Source of the DNA: CBCXVS01 sp965178525
GTDB lineage: Bacteria > Tectomicrobia > Entotheonellia > Entotheonellales > Entotheonellaceae
Length of the DNA: 18,485 bases
Assembly: GCA_965178525.1 (NCBI GenBank)
Contig: CBCXVS010000143.1
Span: 1-18,485 of the forward strand
Direction of reading: 5' to 3'
The position numbers and the translations under genes were made by a program. Positions 15,103-18,485 of this stretch are shown one piece after another. The first letter of the stretch is position 1. Each line of letters starts with the position of its first letter. The notes under the pieces are model-generated. The model was not told the origin of the DNA. It saw only the letters and a list, made by a program, of their open reading frames with translations, and did no database searches.

Positions 15103-15993
15103 ATGGAGACCGTAGGATTTATCGGACTCGGCAGAATGGGCGCCGCCATGGCGGGCAATATCCAAAAGGGCGGGTATGCGATGATTGTCCACGATATCCG
15201 CGAGGGCACCACCAAGCCGTTGTTGGAAGGCGGCGCACGATATGCGGCGTCCCCTGCCGAGGCGGCCCGCCACAGCGATATCATTTTTACCTCCCTGCCG
15301 CGGCCACAGGACGTGGAGGCGGTCGTCACCGGCCCGGAGGGGATACTCGAAGGTATACGGGAAGGCAACGTGTATTTGGACTTGACCACCTGCGGACCTG
15401 ACGTGATCCGGCGCCTTGAACCCCTGTTCCGCCAGCAGGGCGCCTACGTCATGGATGCGCCGGTGCTGAGCAGTCCGACCCGGGCCCTGGAGCGCAACCT
15501 GCTTGTGATGGCTGGCGGTGAACAAGAGGTCTACGCACGTATTCAGCCGATTCTGCACACCTTTGCCGACAAGGTCGTGTACACGGGCGGTTTGGGCTCG
15601 GCCTGCATTTGCAAGCTCGTGCACAATATGATGAGCTTTGCCCTGAGTCAAGTCGTGGCGGAAGGCTTGACGTTGGGCGTGAAAGCAGGTGTGGATCTCG
15701 ACGCGCTTTTGGAGTCGGGCAGCCGGGGCGTGTTGGGATCGCGGCAAGAGGTTCTGGAGCAGACGGTGTTCCGGGAGCAATTTCAACCGCCTAGCTTCAC
15801 CCTGGCGCTGATGCGCAAAGATGTTGGGTTGGCGACCGCCCTGGGCCGAGAGCACAACGTCCCCCTGCCGGTGGCGAATGTGGTAGAGCAGATGATCGTC
15901 GAGGGGCTAAACCAGGGCTGGGCTGAGGAGGATTATAACATCGCCTTTCGTCTGCAGGAGGATATGGCCGATGTCCAGATACGGCGAGCGTAA
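15103..15993 (+). CDS. 3-hydroxyisobutyrate dehydrogenase-like NAD(P) enzyme
   Basis: The 296-residue beta-hydroxyacid dehydrogenase oxidises a 3-hydroxy acid to the semialdehyde or runs in reverse. The N-terminal Rossmann domain has FIGLGRMGAAMA (7-17), and the Asp in VHDIRE (D31) favours NAD over NADP. The substrate motif region reads MDAPVLSSPTRA (117-128), where most relatives have DAPVSGG, so the SGG loop is altered. The catalytic Lys is K171 in CICKLVHNMM with N175, and K239 in MRKDVGLA is the second conserved Lys. The helical C-terminal domain has normal length. The frame runs back to an ATG at 14974, but the ATG at 15103 has GAGGAGG directly upstream and starts the fold correctly. The divergent amidohydrolase suggests a shared pathway. 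Confidence 0.9.
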   Translation: METVGFIGLGRMGAAMAGNIQKGGYAMIVHDIREGTTKPLLEGGARYAASPAEAARHSDIIFTSLPRPQDVEAVVTGPEGILEGIREGNVYLDLTTCGPDVIRRLEPLFRQQGAYVMDAPVLSSPTRALERNLLVMAGGEQEVYARIQPILHTFADKVVYTGGLGSACICKLVHNMMSFALSQVVAEGLTLGVKAGVDLDALLESGSRGVLGSRQEVLEQTVFREQFQPPSFTLALMRKDVGLATALGREHNVPLPVANVVEQMIVEGLNQGWAEEDYNIAFRLQEDMADVQIRRA

Positions 15994-16120
15994 CCCATGA
16001 AAAGGGGATCCCCAAAGGGCGCGAAGAGACGCGAAGGGAACGGGCGCTTCCGGATCCGTCGTGACCTTCGCGTCCTTCGCGGATCCGTCTTAGAGGCCCC
16101 GGAAATACAGGAGTACTTCT
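15994..16120. repeat. Palindromic GCGAAG/CTTCGC repeat block
   Basis: Downstream of the dehydrogenase stop lie the palindrome GGGGATCCCC (16004-16013) and then an imperfect inverted repeat: CGCGAAGAGACGCGAAGG (16020-16037) against CCTTCGCGTCCTTCGCG (16065-16081), differing by one bulged base. The 10-mer CGGATCCGTC occurs twice (16051-16060 and 16080-16089). It may end the dehydrogenase transcript and looks like a dispersed intergenic element of the CGCGAAG type known in several environmental genomes. Confidence 0.55.
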
Positions 16121-16765
16121 TTGCTCAATATTTCTATTGAATGGACGATGGCGGATTTACAAGATCACCTGGATGGCATTCCGGCCCATCGCATCCGGTT
16201 GCGTCCCTGGCCGGGTACGGCAACCGTGCAAGATGTCGTGTTGATGGACGACCACCACGACCGGCTTTGCGAACTGATCGATGGTGTGTTGGTGGAGAAA
16301 GCGATGGGCTTTGAAGAATCTTGGATCGCGGCGAATTTGTTGTTTCTGCTCGGTCAATTCTTGCAGCAACATCCCCTGGGAATCGTGACGGGAGTGGATG
16401 GCCTGATTCAACTTCTCCCCCATCAAGTGCGCATTCCCGATGTGGCTTATTTTGCTTGGGAACGGCTGCCCGATCGACGATTGCCTCGCGAGGCGGTGCC
16501 TCATATCGTGCCTGATCTGGCCGTTGAGGTCCTTTCCACGAGTAACACGCCGGCTGAAATGCGCCGGAAGCTGCGTGAGTATTTCCAAGCTGGCGTGCGG
16601 CTGGTGTGGTACATCGATCCGGCAGCGAGAACCGTGACCGTTTACCACGACGAAAATGACTCGATTGAGCTGGATGAAGACCGGATGCTGATCGGGGGTG
16701 GGGTCCTGCCAGGTTTCGAGGTGTCGGTTCGGCAACTCTTGACGCCGTCCGAAGCATCTCAGTAG
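16121..16765 (+). CDS. Uma2-family (DUF820) putative PD-(D/E)XK nuclease
   Basis: The 214-residue protein shows the Uma2/DUF820 pattern: ELIDGVLVEKAM (about 51-62), VRIPDVAYFAW (about 103-113) with the active-site Asp, and PDLAVEVLSTSNTPAEMRRKLREYFQAGVRLVWYIDP (about 130-166), whose E-x-L/E and K residues complete the restriction-endonuclease-like site. Family members are abundant in cyanobacteria, planctomycetes and similar genomes; their cellular role is unknown. The start is TTG: AGGAG lies seven bases before 16121, while the first in-frame ATG (16148) has no ribosome binding site. It is adjacent to the nuclease-ATPase cassette but on the opposite strand. Confidence 0.88.
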   Translation: MLNISIEWTMADLQDHLDGIPAHRIRLRPWPGTATVQDVVLMDDHHDRLCELIDGVLVEKAMGFEESWIAANLLFLLGQFLQQHPLGIVTGVDGLIQLLPHQVRIPDVAYFAWERLPDRRLPREAVPHIVPDLAVEVLSTSNTPAEMRRKLREYFQAGVRLVWYIDPAARTVTVYHDENDSIELDEDRMLIGGGVLPGFEVSVRQLLTPSEASQ

Positions 16766-16828
16766 CTTATTGTTGATCGAATATGGGCGATAAAATGGCC
16801 CGCCTATGGGATCGAGATCAAGCGTCTC

Positions 16829-17515
16829 TCAAAGGTTGCCGCCAGGCCTTGGATTTGGGTTGCCGTCAGCATCAAAACACTGTTGGCACGTCCCCGATGT
16901 CTCCTCGATCAAAAGCCGCTTCAGTTCCGGATTGTTCTTAAAAACTTTCATAAATATTGACCAATGTCCGTATGGTATAACAAAATGTTGAATATATTTT
17001 TTTATTCTGCTCTTGTTTTTGAACCTCTTGAGTTGGCTATATACGAACTTAGCCTGCCCAAAAGCATCTAGGCGGTCTCTCCAGAGATATCTTGGTGCAT
17101 CCTCTTTTAAGTCGTATTTAGCGAGGCCCAATAGATTAATTGTGTTTTTTGTGCGAGAATATTGATGTTCATCATCTAATTCATTACTTACATCAATCCG
17201 GCCATCTTCTAGATATACGAAAGCGCTAAAGGTATTATCCTTATCCGGCCAAAAATAATCTTCTAAATTGACATTTTTTTGCCCCTTGGTGGAATTACAA
17301 TTGACACAAGCGAGAAGAAAATTGTTCCAATCCAATTCAAGTGCTGGGTTATGCTTTTTGGGTTTCTCATGTTCAACTGCGAGCGACGAAGAGGGGATTT
17401 TCCGCTCACAATAGGAACAATAAGGCCCGATTCTCTCGATCAAATAAGGCTTGGCTTCTGGGTATTTTCTAAATGGACTATCTTTCGGATGGTCTCCTGT
17501 ATCAACAGGTCTCAT
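16829..17515 (-). CDS. HNH endonuclease, PtuB-like (Septu/retron Ec78 type)
   Basis: The 228-residue protein contains an HNH nuclease with a zinc-binding frame: C33-x2-C36 in YCSYCERK, H49 in LAVEHEKPK, N65 in LDWNNFLLAC, and C70-x2-C73 in CVNCNSTKGQK. The order CxxC, VEH, DWNN, CxxC-xxxKG is that of the PtuB (TIGR02646-like) DNases that work with PtuA ATPases against phage. The remainder is helical and Lys-rich, ending in a small CxxC (C210, C213). The ATG at 17515 is favoured because GAGG lies six bases before it; ATGs at 17521 and 17605 are alternatives. It overlaps the ATPase gene by 14 bases. The interior (about 16950-17300) is clearly richer in A+T than nearby genes, suggesting acquisition from elsewhere. 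Confidence 0.85.
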   Translation of the reverse strand: MRPVDTGDHPKDSPFRKYPEAKPYLIERIGPYCSYCERKIPSSSLAVEHEKPKKHNPALELDWNNFLLACVNCNSTKGQKNVNLEDYFWPDKDNTFSAFVYLEDGRIDVSNELDDEHQYSRTKNTINLLGLAKYDLKEDAPRYLWRDRLDAFGQAKFVYSQLKRFKNKSRIKKYIQHFVIPYGHWSIFMKVFKNNPELKRLLIEETSGTCQQCFDADGNPNPRPGGNL

Positions 17516-18281
17516 CGTCATCCTCGAATAATCCCGCGACATCGCGCTGAAGTTCCATAAAAGCCTGGTAGGCGGGATTATTGCTGTAGGGAAGCAATAA
17601 GTCATCTAACCTGGCTTTTATACGTTTGAGTTCTTCATCCGTTTCAGCATCTTTGCCTTCGTCCAATAACTTGTAATATTCGGTGGCCGTATTCTTCATT
17701 TGAAGATACCGTTTACTCCGCCATGGCATTTCGACGCCCATAATATCTTCCACGATATCTTCAATACTCCGGTCTGCATAATCCGAGGGCCTGTCTTGGC
17801 CCAAATGAATCAATTCGCCCGGTTCTAAGGATTGAATGATAAAGGGTGAATGCGTCGTGGCGACAAACTGTACACGCGGAAAGACTTTTTTCAAGGATGC
17901 GACCACACCGCGTTGCCATTTCGGATGGAGATGGAGGTCAATTTCATCGATGAGCACGATGCCAGGCGTCTTTTGCGCCACCTCTTCACCGAGGTGTGGA
18001 TTCAGTCTTGCCATCCGGTAGGTAATATCGGCCACCAGCGCCACCATGTTGCGGTATCCATCGCTCAGGAGGCGGAATGGCATACGTTGAGGACGCGCCT
18101 CGTTTTCTCCATCCGGCAGGACAAGGTCAATCATGAGCGCGCCGTAACGCACGTCGAAGTAAACGTTTTGACAGTTGTCGATACTCTCGACGATGGCCTG
18201 CTTCACCGCCTGATACAGGCTGGGCGATTTGCCTTGCTGAATGGCTTCCGTCTCTCGGGTCATGAGCCATCGCATCAGCAT
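17502..18281 (-). CDS. AAA/ABC-type ATPase, PtuA-like, N-terminus missing
   Basis: The 259 residues from the first available Met hold the C-terminal half of an SMC/RecF-like ATPase of the COG3950/PtuA kind. Visible motifs are a signature-like LLSDGYRN (71-78), Walker B VLIDEIDLHLHP (109-120) and the switch motif TTHSPF (142-147). A helical tail rich in Asp and Glu follows. Walker A is absent, so this cannot be a complete ATPase. The frame stays open upstream of the Met to 18443 and carries family-like sequence (YYRTGRLW, RFEGYRHCLDSGLNED), so translation must originally have begun outside the window. An in-frame TAG at 18444-18446 interrupts that extension. Its 3' end overlaps the HNH gene. 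The pair matches Septu organisation; whether it is functional is doubtful. Confidence 0.8.
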   Translation of the reverse strand: MLMRWLMTRETEAIQQGKSPSLYQAVKQAIVESIDNCQNVYFDVRYGALMIDLVLPDGENEARPQRMPFRLLSDGYRNMVALVADITYRMARLNPHLGEEVAQKTPGIVLIDEIDLHLHPKWQRGVVASLKKVFPRVQFVATTHSPFIIQSLEPGELIHLGQDRPSDYADRSIEDIVEDIMGVEMPWRSKRYLQMKNTATEYYKLLDEGKDAETDEELKRIKARLDDLLLPYSNNPAYQAFMELQRDVAGLFEDDDETC

Positions 18282-18485
18282 ATCTTCGTTGAGCCCGGAG
18301 TCGAGGCAATGCCGATAGCCTTCGAACCTTGAGCCCGGCGGTAAGAGCGCTGTCGTGTCAGACGGGTTGGTGTCGTCATCTCTTCTTTGCCAAAGCCGTC
18401 CGGTACGATAGTAGGGTTGTTCCCCAATAGTTAATGAGGTAGGCTATCCTCCCCCAAACGATGGAGGGAGCCCAGCCAGGTCATT
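18282..18485 (-). pseudogene. Upstream in-frame remnant of the ATPase with TAG
   Basis: Continuing the ATPase frame beyond its first Met gives, in protein order, GEQPYYRTGRLWQRRDDD, a Pro-rich linker, then RFEGYRHCLDSGLNED running into MLMRW. This resembles the region between Walker A and the signature in COG3950 ATPases. The TAG at 18444-18446 precedes it. Before the TAG the same frame is open to the edge (LAGLPPSFGGG). No ATG, GTG or TTG lies between the TAG and 18281. Possible explanations are a nonsense mutation, a nearby frameshift, an insertion junction or a base-call error. Confidence 0.5.

Noticed and set aside
15016..15855. 279-codon minus-strand frame across the dehydrogenase
   Set aside because: It is a shadow of the real gene; no motif or ribosome site supports it.

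Overview
The window is about 18.5 kb of bacterial DNA, moderately GC-rich by eye apart from an AT-rich patch near 16.95-17.3 kb. It looks like chromosome of an uncultured, metabolically versatile bacterium. The fused alpha/beta E1 dehydrogenase, adrenodoxin-reductase-like flavoprotein, Tat-exported peptide-type binding protein, ACMSD-like amidohydrolase, Uma2 nuclease and REP-type palindromes together recall lineages such as Tectomicrobia. That placement is only an inference. No rRNA, tRNA, CRISPR array, integrase or intact insertion sequence was seen.

Left part (1-7.9 kb, minus strand). A translationally coupled ABC-2 exporter operon (ATPase, permease, permease; 4-base ATGA overlaps at both junctions) is preceded by a VOC/glyoxalase-fold gene. 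Next comes a single-chain 2-oxoacid dehydrogenase E1 with no E2 or E3 in view. A sufS-sufU pair for Fe-S cluster assembly follows, again with an ATGA overlap.

Middle (8.0-11.6 kb). A tandem-domain universal stress protein (minus) and a CBS-pair protein (plus) diverge from a 490-bp control region. That region holds a 28-bp inverted repeat with 27 of 28 positions matching. Each copy ends in a perfect TTGACA -35 box with a -10-like hexamer 17 bp further on, so the two genes appear to be driven by twin, identically decorated divergent promoters. A 24-codon ORF with a strong Shine-Dalgarno ends on the CBS start codon (ATGA overlap). A ferredoxin-NADP reductase-like flavoprotein lies downstream. 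Together with suf, this segment looks like a redox/stress neighbourhood.

Right part (11.6-16.8 kb). After a REP doublet come an orphan Tat-type family 5 binding protein, a shared hairpin, a convergent amidohydrolase, a divergent 3-hydroxyisobutyrate-dehydrogenase-like enzyme, a palindromic repeat and a Uma2-type nuclease started from TTG.

Right edge (16.8-18.5 kb, minus). An AAA/ABC-type ATPase overlaps an HNH endonuclease, the arrangement of Septu (PtuA-PtuB) anti-phage systems, also found as retron Ec78 effectors. The visible ATPase frame carries an in-frame TAG close to the edge and conserved-looking sequence lies upstream of its first Met, so it may be broken or may join a remnant outside the window.
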